The position numbers and the translations under genes are program-made. The notes beneath the pieces are model-generated. The model searched no databases. It was not told the origin of the DNA and saw nothing but the letters and a program-made list of their open reading frames with translations. From NCBI RefSeq assembly GCF_047824785.1, contig NZ_CP181167.1, forward strand, positions 806,001-870,000: 64,000 nucleotides of DNA, in the 5' to 3' direction. Below, piece by piece: positions 51,128 through 58,946 of this stretch (position 1 is its first letter; every line of letters begins with the position of its first letter). This stretch comes from Nitrobacter sp039808345. Lineage in GTDB: Bacteria; Pseudomonadota; Alphaproteobacteria; Rhizobiales; Xanthobacteraceae.

Positions 51128-51793
51128 TCAGTTCGTGCTTCCGCTACCGCCCCACGATGCCATCCTGGCGCTGCGTCGCGGCTCAAGCACGACCACCATC
51201 GTTCCGACCTTGACGCGGTCATAGAGATCGATGGCGTCCTCGTTGGTCATGCGGATGCAGCCCGAGGAGATCGAGGTGCCGATATACTCCGGCTGGTTGG
51301 TTCCGTGGATGCGGAACAACGTGTCCTTGTTGCCCTGATAAAGATACAGCGCCCGCGCTCCAAGGGGGTTATCCGGTCCGCCCGCCACACGTGACGGCAG
51401 CCCCCCCATCCGCTTGTGAATGTCAGCCGTTGGAATCCAGTCCGGCCACTCGCGCTTGTTGCCGACCCTCGCGATGCCGGAGAACGCCAGGGCTTCCTCG
51501 CCAACGGTGACGCCGTAACGGATCGCCTTGCCGTTATCGAGCACGTAATAGAGGTAATGGTTGTCGGAATCGACCAGGATCGAGCCCGGCGCTTCCTTAC
51601 GGTGGTAATCGACGATCGCGCGGCGGAACGAGGCGGCAACCGGCGTCCTCGCATAGGAGGCCTTGGATAACAGCTCCTTGTCGCGCGGTTTGAAACTGCT
51701 GGTGTCGGCGGACTGGTATTGAGTGGCCATGCAGCCCGACAGCATCAGGCCCGCGACCAAAATCCCGAGCTGCTTGATTCGAAGAAACGACAT
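51128..51793 (-). CDS. L,D-transpeptidase (ErfK/YbiS type) lipoprotein
   Basis: A protein of 221 residues from ATG 51793. The signal sequence ends in the lipobox LSGC (residues ~18-21), so the protein is probably anchored to a membrane. The YkuD domain holds IRYGVTVGEEALAFSG and LGARALYLYQG. The catalytic motif is HGTNQPEYIGTSISSGCIRM with His and Cys (the family pattern HGTxxP...SxGCIR). Such enzymes form 3-3 cross-links in peptidoglycan or attach proteins to it. It is convergent with the extensin-like gene. Confidence 0.9.
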   Translation of the reverse strand: MSFLRIKQLGILVAGLMLSGCMATQYQSADTSSFKPRDKELLSKASYARTPVAASFRRAIVDYHRKEAPGSILVDSDNHYLYYVLDNGKAIRYGVTVGEEALAFSGIARVGNKREWPDWIPTADIHKRMGGLPSRVAGGPDNPLGARALYLYQGNKDTLFRIHGTNQPEYIGTSISSGCIRMTNEDAIDLYDRVKVGTMVVVLEPRRSARMASWGGSGSTN

Positions 51794-52111
51794 GTTGTTT
51801 TCCAAATGCCCACTGAAATCCGGACGGAGCTAAGATTCTTCTGAGCGTATTATTGTCGAATTTCCTTCGAATTCCAGTGCCCAGAAGCCTCTGTCCTTAC
51901 GTGGGGCTGTGGCTGTGGTATTTTTACCGCAAATACCGATCCGCAATCGTGGCGGCGCGGACGAAAGAACGGGCACATTCGGCCTTCAAATGGAGAAAGC
52001 GGTTGGGGGGCCGGCTCCCGAACGCCGTGCTTGCGACATCACTTGCCACAAGTTTCCTCGTAAAATTTGAGTGTTCGCCTGAACGCTTTCCAAGAAAGAT
52101 TGCTGCCATAA
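51794..52111. other. Intergenic stretch without recognised gene
   Basis: The divergent gap between the L,D-transpeptidase gene and a small downstream gene. It contains an AT-richer part near 51830-51870 with a TCGAA...TTCGA dyad but no convincing reading frame on either strand. Promoters for both flanking genes should lie here. Confidence 0.5.
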
Positions 52112-52131
52112 CCCGAGTGTGAAATCTCGGG
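52112..52131 (+). promoter_or_regulatory. Hairpin overlapping a ribosome binding site
   Basis: CCCGAG pairs with CTCGGG across loop TGTGAAAT. The 3' arm contains the GGGAG ribosome site (52129-52133) of the small gene starting at 52139, so the folded RNA would hide it. Confidence 0.5.
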
Positions 52132-52138
52132 AGTTACA

Positions 52139-52372
52139 ATGGTTGAGAAAGTCGTAACGGAGGATCGCAACGTCCTCGATTTTCGCAGCTATCAACGGTT
52201 GCGCAGATTCAGCGCGGACAATGCGGTCGCGCATGGTTCGTCTGCTTCCATGCGCACCTGCCGGCATTGCGGTGCTGCGTTGCTCGACGGCGAGGACGAC
52301 GACGATTGCTCCAGCGCGGGTCTTGCCGCGCCGGCATTGCGAGCGCCGCCACGAAGGTCTTGCGCGGAGTGA
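52139..52372 (+). CDS. Small CxxC protein of unknown function
   Basis: A protein of 77 residues. GGGAG six bases before ATG 52139 supports expression. Residues ~1-30 are charged (VTEDRNVLDFRSYQRLRRF). A short motif CRHCGAALLDGEDDDDCSS follows with three Cys, resembling a zinc-ribbon half, and then an Ala/Pro-rich tail. I recognise no family. A hairpin upstream may mask its ribosome site. It could be a regulator or an anti-sigma-like small protein, but nothing proves this. Confidence 0.5.
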   Translation: MVEKVVTEDRNVLDFRSYQRLRRFSADNAVAHGSSASMRTCRHCGAALLDGEDDDDCSSAGLAAPALRAPPRRSCAE

Positions 52373-52430
52373 ATTGCGTTGTCGGCGAGCGCTCTCTCCT
52401 GCTTGCGGGCCGGAACGGTCAGGGCTCGTT

Positions 52431-52534
52431 CTATAGCGTTTTCGAGCGAAGTGGAATCCGGTTCGCGTGAAGAAAACGCGTCAAATCAATATCCTAGAGC
52501 TTCGCTTCTGATTCAATCAGAAGCGAAGCTCTAG
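52431..52534 (+). repeat. Palindromic repeat locus, type 1 unit (near-consensus)
   Basis: Hairpin A (apex GTGGAATCCGG), linker GTCAAATCAATATCCT and the longest hairpin B (TAGAGCTTCGCTTCTGAT with its full complement, ending CTCTAG 52534). It lies between the small + gene and the convergent SDR gene. Confidence 0.92.
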
Positions 52535-52563
52535 GAGTGTTGAAAGACGCGACTCCGATTCCA

Positions 52564-53355
52564 CTACACGTGCTGGCCGCCGTTGATGTGGATCTCCGCG
52601 CCGTTGACGTATGAACTGGTCTCCGTGCACAGCACGTAGACGATTTTTGAGACCTCGTCCGGTGTACCGAGGCGGCGCAGCGGAATCTGGCGCTGCACGA
52701 TTTTCTCGGTGCCCGGCGACAGGATCGAGGTGTCGATCTCGCCCGGCGCGATGGCGTTGACGCGCACCCCGATGCGGCCGAAGTCCGCCGCCATCTCGCG
52801 GGTCAGCGAGGCCAGCGCCGCCTTCGAGGTCGCATAGGCCGCGCCGGCGAACGGATGCACGCGCGAGCCGGCGATCGAGGTGACGTTCACGATGGAGCCC
52901 CTGGCGGCCTTGAGCTCGCCGATCAGCCCGCGCGCCAGCATGATCGGCGCCATGAAGTTGACGCGAAATACCTTTTCCCAGGTATCCATGTCGGTGTTCA
53001 GCGAGCCCAGCCGCGCGCCTCCCTCGCCCTTTGGCGAGATCGCGGCATTGTTGACCAGCGCGTGCAGCTTGCCGCCCTCAAGGCGCGAGCGGATTTCCTG
53101 GATCGCCTCCATCGTGTTTTCGGGATCGGACAGATCGACCTGGATGTGATCCTCCGGGCCGGCGTCCCACGGACATTGCTCGGGGAAGGGGTGCCGGGAA
53201 CAGGTGATGACGCGCCAGCCGGCGCTGGAAAACCGGATCACGGTGGCGTGGCCGATGCCGCGACTTGCGCCCGTGAGCAGCAGCGTGCGGCGGGGCGCAT
53301 GGGGGTCGGCCACCGCCGCCATCTCGGTTCGCGGGTTTGCCTTGTCGGGGGTCAT
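52564..53355 (-). CDS. Short-chain dehydrogenase/reductase
   Basis: A 263-residue classical SDR. It has the cofactor loop TGASRGIGHAT (residues ~26-36), NNAAIS, the catalytic Ser in NVTSIAGSRVHP, YATSK with Tyr and Lys, and NAIAPGEIDTSI. It may be a 3-oxoacyl-ACP reductase-like enzyme, but the substrate is unknown. ATG 53355 overlaps the pdxH stop in an ATGA, which decides the start; a frame from 53379 would run into pdxH. It is transcribed and translated together with pdxH. Confidence 0.88.
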   Translation of the reverse strand: MTPDKANPRTEMAAVADPHAPRRTLLLTGASRGIGHATVIRFSSAGWRVITCSRHPFPEQCPWDAGPEDHIQVDLSDPENTMEAIQEIRSRLEGGKLHALVNNAAISPKGEGGARLGSLNTDMDTWEKVFRVNFMAPIMLARGLIGELKAARGSIVNVTSIAGSRVHPFAGAAYATSKAALASLTREMAADFGRIGVRVNAIAPGEIDTSILSPGTEKIVQRQIPLRRLGTPDEVSKIVYVLCTETSSYVNGAEIHINGGQHV

Positions 53356-53993
53356 GGATACAGCCTTGTCTTGGTCCACGGCGCGTCGAGCGCGGAGCGG
53401 CGGAATTCGATGCGGTCGTGCAGGCGGAAGGGACGGTCGTGCCAGAATTCGAACTGCAAGGGCGTGATCCGCCAGCCGCTCCAGCCCGGCGGCCGGGGCA
53501 CGGCGCCAGCGGCGTATTTTTCAGCCTCCTTCGCGATGGCCTGCTCGAACGCGAGGCGGCTTTCGAGCGGCCGCGACTGCCTGCTGGCCCAGGCGCCGAT
53601 CTGGGCCTGCCTTGGGCGGGTGGCGAAATAGGCGTCGGCCTCCGCATCGGTAACGGGCGTCACCGGGCCGCGCACGCGCACCTGCCGGCGTAGCGACTTC
53701 CAGTGAAACAGAAGCGCCGCTTTCGGGTTTGCTGCGAGTTCGTGGCCCTTGGCGCTGGCGATGTGGCTGTAGAATACGAAGCCCCTCGCATCGAAGCCTT
53801 TCATCAGCACCATGCGCAGATCGGGCAGGCCGTCGGCATCCGCGGTCGCGAGCGCCATGGCGTCGGGATCGTTGGGTTCTGTTGCGATGGCTTCCGCGAG
53901 CCACGCCTCGAAAAGGGCAAAAGGCTCCCGGGCTTCCGTGAAATCACCGGACGTTAACTGGCTTGTGTGTTTGATGTCCGTGGTGTCGTTCAT
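53352..53993 (-). CDS. pdxH: Pyridoxamine 5'-phosphate oxidase
   Basis: A protein of 213 residues from ATG 53993. Family motifs include MALATADADGLPDLRMVLMK, GFVFYSHIASAKGHEL, ALLFHWKSLRRQVRVRG and the C-terminal signature FWHDRPFRLHDRIEFRR, then W-TKTRLYP. It oxidises pyridoxine/pyridoxamine 5'-phosphate to PLP using FMN. A frame extending to 54071 is unsupported. It overlaps the SDR gene downstream and is divergent from a lipoprotein gene. Confidence 0.94.
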   Translation of the reverse strand: MNDTTDIKHTSQLTSGDFTEAREPFALFEAWLAEAIATEPNDPDAMALATADADGLPDLRMVLMKGFDARGFVFYSHIASAKGHELAANPKAALLFHWKSLRRQVRVRGPVTPVTDAEADAYFATRPRQAQIGAWASRQSRPLESRLAFEQAIAKEAEKYAAGAVPRPPGWSGWRITPLQFEFWHDRPFRLHDRIEFRRSALDAPWTKTRLYP

Positions 53994-54034
53994 AAGGGGT
54001 CCACAGGTTGCGCCGGTCTGCCGTCGAGAGTCCG

Positions 54035-54514
54035 TTGCGGTCCTTATACAGCGCAAACCTGTATAGGGCACGTCCGCGCGTTGGCCTATCCGCGATCAGA
54101 CCTTTTGCCGCCATCGTGGCGGTGATTATGATCGGGGCGACGACCGGCGGCTGCAGCGTGTCGCGCAATCATGCGGCTTTCGCGCAGATGGAAGATGGCG
54201 AGGCCACCGGATCGATCGCCGCGCGGGCACATGCAGGTCCGACGGATACCGATCTCGCTTTCGCGCGCACGGCCGCCTCCGACGTGCTGACCAGAGGGAA
54301 CAAGGATGCGAGCCAGCCGTGGGAAAACCCCTCGACAGGCGCGCGGGGCTCGGTAACGCCGCTGGCGCAGGCTTATACCGCCGAGGGACGCACCTGCCGG
54401 GATTTTTTAGCGAGTTATGTTAACGAAAACTCCGAAAGCTGGCTGCAGGGCGCAGCTTGCAAGGCCCGCGGCGGTCAATGGGAAATCCGGTCCCTTAAGC
54501 CCTTGCGAAGCTGA
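54035..54514 (+). CDS. Surface-antigen-like lipoprotein (RT0821/Lpp0805 family)
   Basis: About 159 residues from TTG 54035; TTG 54008 is an alternative and no ATG start is suitable. A signal peptide with lipobox-like TGGC (near residue 40) suggests a lipoprotein. The mature part has TGSIAARAHAGPTD and ends with the family pattern GRTCRDFLASYV...ACKARGGQWEIRSL, containing two Cys. This family of small alphaproteobacterial surface proteins has no known activity. It shares a short divergent gap with pdxH. Confidence 0.7.
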   Translation: MRSLYSANLYRARPRVGLSAIRPFAAIVAVIMIGATTGGCSVSRNHAAFAQMEDGEATGSIAARAHAGPTDTDLAFARTAASDVLTRGNKDASQPWENPSTGARGSVTPLAQAYTAEGRTCRDFLASYVNENSESWLQGAACKARGGQWEIRSLKPLRS

Positions 54515-54649
54515 TGCGGAATGTCCGCTACGAATAGCTGACGACCTCGTTGCAAAAATGCCACGGATACCCCAAATGATGGGCGCGTGGGTCCGGGGGC
54601 CCATTGTCCAGATTCCTGATTGTCCAGATTCCTGAAGGAGACGTTACGG

Positions 54650-55600
54650 ATGCGCGACCCCTATGAGATCCTGGGGGTGCAGCGGGGTGCCAGCGCCGCC
54701 GCCATCAAAAGTGCCTTTCGCAAGCTCGCGAAAAAGCACCATCCCGATGCCAACAAGAACGACCCCAAGGCGGCCGAGCGGTTCGCGGAGTTGAATTCCG
54801 CCAACGAGATCCTGGGCGACGAGGTCAGACGCAGGCAATTCGACCGCGGCGAGATCGACGCGGACGGCAAGCCGCGCTTCCAGGGTTTTCCGGGCGGCGG
54901 CGGTCCGCGTGGCCAGCGGCCCGGCGGCGGCTTCGAGCAACACGGCTTCCGCGGCGGCGGCCCGGGTTTTGACGGCGGGTTCGAGGATATCCTCAACAGC
55001 ATGTTCGGCGGCGCGCGGGGTGGACGCCGGCCGGGCGCGCAGGCGTACGACTTCGAGTCCAGCACGTTCGGCACGCCTGATCTCGACCTCAATGTCGCCA
55101 TGACGGTCTCGCTTGAGGAGTCGGTCGGGGGCGGCGAGAAACGCATCCGCCTGCCCAGCGGCAAGGAACTCAATGTCAGGATTCCGCCCGGCGTCACGTC
55201 GGGCCAGCAGATCCGGCTGAGAGGGCAGGGCGACGCCGTGCCCGGACATCGTCCCGGCGATCTCCTGATCACGGTGACGGTCGCGCCGCATCCGTTCTTC
55301 AAGGCCGACGGCGGCGACCTGCGCGCCGAACTGCCGATCACGCTCTATGAGGCGGTGCTGGGTGGCAAGATACGGGTGCCGACGCTCGGCGGCGCGGTTG
55401 AACTGTCGATCCCGAAGAATACGTCGGGAGGCCGGACCTTCCGTCTCAAGGGCAAGGGTATCCCGAAGGGCGGGGTCTCCGGCGATCTGTTCGTGACGAC
55501 GCGGATCGTCCTGCCGGATGGCAACGATGCCGAGCTTGAAGCGCTCATGGAGAAGTGGCGCGACGCGCGCTCCTACAACCCCCGTCGCGATCTCGGTTAG
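54650..55600 (+). CDS. DnaJ-type co-chaperone (CbpA-like, no zinc finger)
   Basis: A protein of 316 residues with AAGGAG nine bases before ATG 54650. The J domain (residues ~1-65) carries the HPD motif in KKHHPDANKND. A Gly/Phe-rich linker follows (residues ~75-140), and the zinc-finger CxxCxGxG repeats of DnaJ are absent. The C-terminal substrate-binding domains hold RIPPGVTSGQQIRLRGQGD and GDLLITVTVAPHPFF. It is expected to stimulate DnaK ATPase. It is a single gene. Confidence 0.92.
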   Translation: MRDPYEILGVQRGASAAAIKSAFRKLAKKHHPDANKNDPKAAERFAELNSANEILGDEVRRRQFDRGEIDADGKPRFQGFPGGGGPRGQRPGGGFEQHGFRGGGPGFDGGFEDILNSMFGGARGGRRPGAQAYDFESSTFGTPDLDLNVAMTVSLEESVGGGEKRIRLPSGKELNVRIPPGVTSGQQIRLRGQGDAVPGHRPGDLLITVTVAPHPFFKADGGDLRAELPITLYEAVLGGKIRVPTLGGAVELSIPKNTSGGRTFRLKGKGIPKGGVSGDLFVTTRIVLPDGNDAELEALMEKWRDARSYNPRRDLG

Positions 55601-55716
55601 CGCGCTTGCGCCGGCGAACCTTGACCACGCGACGGGCTCGCCGGGATATCCATCCCGCTGTCGCGCAACCGGGCTTGAAGATGCCCGGCCAGCTTGGAGC
55701 CTTCTCCCCGACTTGC

Positions 55717-55760
55717 CATGTTAGTCGCGTCGGTCGAGCATGTTAGTCGCGTCGGTCGAG
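55717..55760 (+). repeat. Perfect 22-bp tandem duplication
   Basis: Two identical units (55717-55738 and 55739-55760), each beginning CATGTTAGTCGCGTCGG, lie 117 bases after the DnaJ-like gene and are followed by AGTGGCTTTTTTTG. They might be duplicated binding sites or part of a terminator region. The gap has no gene otherwise. Confidence 0.9.
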
Positions 55761-55787
55761 AGTGGCTTTTTTTGAGGCCGGCCGGTC

Positions 55788-55994
55788 CTATTGCAGCTGC
55801 CGGCGGCCCCCGGCGCGCTTTTCAGCGCGCTTGAGTTCGTTTGAACCGATTACGGCCTGCATCTCCTCGTAAAGTTCAAGTTTCGCCATTTCGAGAAGCA
55901 GTTTCACCAGGCCGAGATCGAGTTGCTGGGACATTTCCCAGGCGTCATCGATCAATTTCTCAACAGCCACATATCTTTCGAGATGTATTAACAT
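55788..55994 (-). CDS. Small helical protein of unknown function
   Basis: A 68-residue frame from ATG 55994 (GGAG ten bases upstream). The sequence is strongly helical and amphipathic (LIDDAWEMSQQLDLGLVKLLLEM is the core; only its first residues are needed to recognise it: LIDDAWEMSQ). It ends in a basic tail (KRAEKRAGGRR). I recognise no family. It lies downstream of luxI on the same strand, beyond a repeat, so it could be part of that transcript. Coding is plausible from composition, not proven. Confidence 0.5.
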   Translation of the reverse strand: MLIHLERYVAVEKLIDDAWEMSQQLDLGLVKLLLEMAKLELYEEMQAVIGSNELKRAEKRAGGRRQLQ

Positions 55995-56092
55995 TGTCGT
56001 ATCGCTCCACGCGAGTATTGGCGATGAAAAGATGATTGCTGGTGATCGAAACGGCCGAACTTCCGGTACGAAACGGCCTGAATCTTTTGGCT

Positions 56093-56194
56093 GGAGTCTG
56101 TTTCAACTGCGTTGAATCAGACTCGTCGCTTATCATTTTGTTTGAGCATGATCTTTTCCGAAAACCGGTTTCCGCTTCTCGGGATCATGCCCTA
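56093..56194 (-). repeat. Palindromic repeat locus, type 2 unit, overlapping the luxI stop
   Basis: On the minus strand a type 2 hairpin A (about 56144-56191; apex GCGGAAACCGG, outer arm partly changed) is followed by linker AAACAAAATG and the AGTCTG-armed hairpin (56093-56123). The leading edge reads TAGGGC rather than TAGAGC and forms the TAG stop of luxI. It is oriented with luxI transcription. Confidence 0.88.
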
Positions 56195-56824
56195 CGCACG
56201 AAGCCGCTGATCGGCTTCAGGTTGCGCGACAATGGCCGGGACGATATTGCCGCGCACTTCCTGAAGTTTTTTCAGCGTGCGTCGATCGAACGCGGCGGTG
56301 ACGGCGATGATCGAGTCTTTTCCGATCTGCTGCGGCAATCCGAGGGGCGTCACGCGGAAATTCAACTGCACCAGACGAAGCAGCCACAACGGGTTCATCT
56401 CGATGATGATCTTCTGGACGCCGCTCGCCAGGCCCCATTCGACGATAGCGGACAAAAGCAGGTTGCCGACCGGACTCAGAATCCGTCCGCGGTCGCGATG
56501 TTGTCGCGTCACGCAGTAGCGCGTCCATTCCCAGATATGCGGTCCTACGGGGAAATCGCCTTCGCACAAGTGCGGAAGCACTTCCGTGAGCAGGTGCGGA
56601 CGCATCGATGGCAACATTCGTTGATAGCCAAGGACGCGATCTTCTTCGACATAGAGCATGTGAAGTGCGCGCCCGTCGTCGAACTGGTCGATCTCCCGGC
56701 CGTCAGGCTTGCGCAGATCTGTCCAACCCATTTCGTCGACAAAGACATTGTGACGCAATCGATAAGCCTGCTCCATCTCGTATTGATAGGAACCGATATT
56801 CTCAGCCGTTACGATGTGAATCAT
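56192..56824 (-). CDS. Acyl-homoserine-lactone synthase (LuxI family)
   Basis: A protein of 210 residues. All invariant LuxI positions are seen: Arg and Phe in YRLRHNVFVDE, Trp in MGWTD, Asp residues in REIDQFDD, Arg in LGYQRML, and Glu and Arg in WEWTRYCV. The nearest relatives I recall are BjaI/RpaI and the Nitrobacter NwiI type, so the acyl chain could be unusual (branched, aryl or unsaturated), but it cannot be predicted. GGAGA lies nine bases before ATG. It follows luxR on the same strand with an inverted-repeat lux box between them. The stop codon is part of a repeat. Confidence 0.93.
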   Translation of the reverse strand: MIHIVTAENIGSYQYEMEQAYRLRHNVFVDEMGWTDLRKPDGREIDQFDDGRALHMLYVEEDRVLGYQRMLPSMRPHLLTEVLPHLCEGDFPVGPHIWEWTRYCVTRQHRDRGRILSPVGNLLLSAIVEWGLASGVQKIIIEMNPLWLLRLVQLNFRVTPLGLPQQIGKDSIIAVTAAFDRRTLKKLQEVRGNIVPAIVAQPEADQRLRA

Positions 56825-56881
56825 CTGAAATTCTCCGCCTGTAACCTCGTCGAGTTAGGACGAAGCAGAGGCGGCGAACAA

Positions 56882-56897
56882 GTACGCGAATCCGTAC
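56882..56897 (-). promoter_or_regulatory. Lux-box-like inverted repeat before luxI
   Basis: GTACG-CGAATC-CGTAC is a perfect 5+5 inverted repeat with 6-base spacer, 57 bases before the luxI start and 7 bases after the luxR stop. The place and size fit a LuxR-type binding site overlapping the luxI promoter. Confidence 0.72.
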
Positions 56898-56903
56898 CTT
56901 GAC

Positions 56904-57629
56904 CTATCGGATAAGATTGTGTCTGAGCGCAATGGCGACGGTCTGGGTTCGGTTCGTCGCGTTGAGCTTGGCGCGAAGCTGACGTGCGATCTTGTCGACC
57001 AGATGTTCTGAAACCTTCAGAATAACACCGATCTCCCAATCACTTTTTCCCTCCGCCATCCATTGCAGGATATCCATTTCCCGTGGCGTGAGGTTCACCG
57101 GGGCAGATTTGTATTTTTGCGCGAGGGCTCGCGCGAACGCGTACATCGCGATCAGTTGAAGCTGACCCCGGAGTACGGAAGGGACTTCAGCCCGCTCGCT
57201 TGCGAGGGAAAAGCCGGCGGTCTGACCATTGAGAGTAATCATCGGAACGGTGAAACCGCACCCCAGATTGAACTCGCGCGCTTCTCCCATGACGCGTGTC
57301 GGCGCGGGCGTGTTTCGATAGGTGGGCTCCAGCTCGGACCATAGAAATGGTTCGGTGGAGGCGTTGACCCTCTGGATGGTGGGATCGTCGAAGAGATAGC
57401 CTTTGGTGAAATAGCGCTCGCTCCACGCCTTCGGCCACCGTTGCAGGACAACATTCGAGATTTGCTGCTCTGCGGTCATCCCTGGAAGCGGAATGATTCC
57501 AGCAAGGACGTGAGAAAAGCCAAGGGGTCGCGCCACATCAACGACGGCATCGGCTATTTGCGCCGGGGTTGAGGCCCGGTCGACCCTTGCGATGAAAGTC
57601 AGGGTGTCGTCCAGCGTCCGTCGCGACAT
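56904..57629 (-). CDS. LuxR family quorum-sensing regulator
   Basis: About 241 residues from ATG 57629 (GGGGG seven bases upstream). The N-terminal autoinducer-binding domain keeps the signature residues: Trp and Tyr in WSERYF, Asp-Pro in FDDPTIQ, Trp in FLWSEL and Gly in GCGFTVPM. The C-terminal GerE HTH is LTPREMDILQWMAEGKSDWE, followed by KIARQLRAKLNATNRTQTV. It should bind the lactone made by the adjacent LuxI and then the palindrome between the genes. Confidence 0.93.
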   Translation of the reverse strand: MSRRTLDDTLTFIARVDRASTPAQIADAVVDVARPLGFSHVLAGIIPLPGMTAEQQISNVVLQRWPKAWSERYFTKGYLFDDPTIQRVNASTEPFLWSELEPTYRNTPAPTRVMGEAREFNLGCGFTVPMITLNGQTAGFSLASERAEVPSVLRGQLQLIAMYAFARALAQKYKSAPVNLTPREMDILQWMAEGKSDWEIGVILKVSEHLVDKIARQLRAKLNATNRTQTVAIALRHNLIR

Positions 57630-58238
57630 TGTAACCCCCTGCTGTACTGCCCGCATGGCAACTTGGGTGTTTCCTAGAAATTCCCTAGACTCTTCATCAG
57701 CTTGGCGATCCGTTTGCCCTGAACCTGGTGTACATCCCGGTTGTGATTTCGCAACGCGGAAAATTGCTCACAGATCGCTCACTCACAGATCGCTCAATCG
57801 CGTGATCCGACCATGGTAGGATGAAACGATGTTTGAGTCAGTCCGTAGTTCCGCTATTCAGCCGGGAAAGATCAGGGCGACATTGAAGCCTTTTTGAGCG
57901 AAGTTTTCGAGACTCCGGAAGGTCGCCGTTCATTTTAGTATGGGAAACCACGAATGGGTAGGGATATCGTGGCGGACCCGTGATTTCGAAACGCGTGCCG
58001 CGGAAGATCACCCGCCTCGCGGGTCGCGGGCGGAGGGATCGGCCGGTGAGCGGTTCATCGCTCGCTGTATTCCGTTGAACCGAATAGTGTATATGTCGGC
58101 CATCTTTGTCTGCCCATCAACCATCGCCGTCATGTCCGGCCTGGCGTTGCGGGTGTTCCCGGCCTCTCAGCATTGCAAGGCGAGAACGGGAATGACCCCG
58201 TCGATACCAGCCCGTCATCGGTCCGACCGCCCTTGAAT
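57630..58238. other. 609-base intergenic region upstream of luxR, with a 15-bp tandem repeat
   Basis: The divergent gap to the phosphatase gene. TCACAGATCGCTCAC (57768-57782) is repeated in tandem as TCACAGATCGCTCAA (57783-57797), about 140 bases before luxR. A CTAGAAATTCCCTAG dyad lies near 57674. No convincing gene is seen on either strand, and short frames here lack family features. It is long for this gene-dense window. Confidence 0.6.
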
Positions 58239-58832
58239 ATGCCCACCATCTATTACGTCCGTCACGGCAAGACCGAATGGAACGCCCTTGGCCGTTTTCA
58301 GGGCTTGCAGGACATTCCGCTCAATGATCTCGGCCGCGCCGAGGCGGTGAAGGCGGGAGATATTCTGCGCAGGCTGCTGGCGCGCGAGGGACGCGATCCC
58401 CTTGGGCTGGGTTTCGTCACGAGCCCGCTTGTCCGCGCGCGCGGCACCATGGAATTGATGCGCGGCGCACTGAATCTGCCGCCTCATGACTATTCCGTCG
58501 ACGACCGCTTGCGCGAGGTCGGCTACGGGCATTGGGAAGGTCTGACCCTGGCGGAAATGAAGGCCGCCAATCCCGATGTCTTTGCCGCGCGCGAGGCGGA
58601 CAAATGGAGCGTGGCGCCGCCCGGCGGCGAGAGCTATGCCTCAGCCACCGCGCGGCTGCGCGACTGGTATCGTTCGCTGAGAACCTCCACCGTCGCGGTC
58701 GCGCATAGCGGAACGGCGCGGGCGCTGATGGTCGTGCTCGGCCTTCAGACCGCGCGGGAAGCCGCCAGCCTGCGCATCGAGCAGGGTGCGGTGTATGTGC
58801 TCGGCGAGGATGGACTGGCCAGGCATCGTTAA
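58239..58832 (+). CDS. Histidine phosphatase family protein (phosphoglycerate mutase-like)
   Basis: A protein of 197 residues from ATG 58239. The RHG motif YYVRHGKTEWN (residues ~4-14) carries the phospho-accepting His. Also present are FVTSPLVRARGTME, the Glu region LREVGYGHWEGLT and the second His in VAVAHSGTARAL. The family includes cofactor-dependent phosphoglycerate mutases and many small-molecule phosphatases; the substrate is unknown. It stands 114 bases before aroC on the same strand. Confidence 0.88.
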   Translation: MPTIYYVRHGKTEWNALGRFQGLQDIPLNDLGRAEAVKAGDILRRLLAREGRDPLGLGFVTSPLVRARGTMELMRGALNLPPHDYSVDDRLREVGYGHWEGLTLAEMKAANPDVFAAREADKWSVAPPGGESYASATARLRDWYRSLRTSTVAVAHSGTARALMVVLGLQTAREAASLRIEQGAVYVLGEDGLARHR

Positions 58833-58907
58833 GCAGAACCCGCGGTTTCCCGTCCTGGCGGCTCCAAACCCCGAGGTGGGCAAAGCGGGGCCAAATCGCC
58901 AGCCGGA

Positions 58908-58928
58908 ATGTTGCGATTTTCGCAACAT
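58908..58928. promoter_or_regulatory. Perfect inverted repeat in the aroC leader
   Basis: ATGTTGCGA pairs with TCGCAACAT around loop TTT, a perfect 9-bp dyad ending 18 bases before the aroC start codon. It could be an operator or an mRNA hairpin close to the ribosome site; there is no T-run for termination. Confidence 0.55.
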
Positions 58929-58946
58929 GCCGCTACGAGATTACCA

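Noticed and set aside
52112..52138. ROSE-type RNA thermometer
   Set aside because: A simple hairpin covers the ribosome site, but the conserved ROSE motif and multi-hairpin layout are not present, and the gene is not a heat-shock gene.
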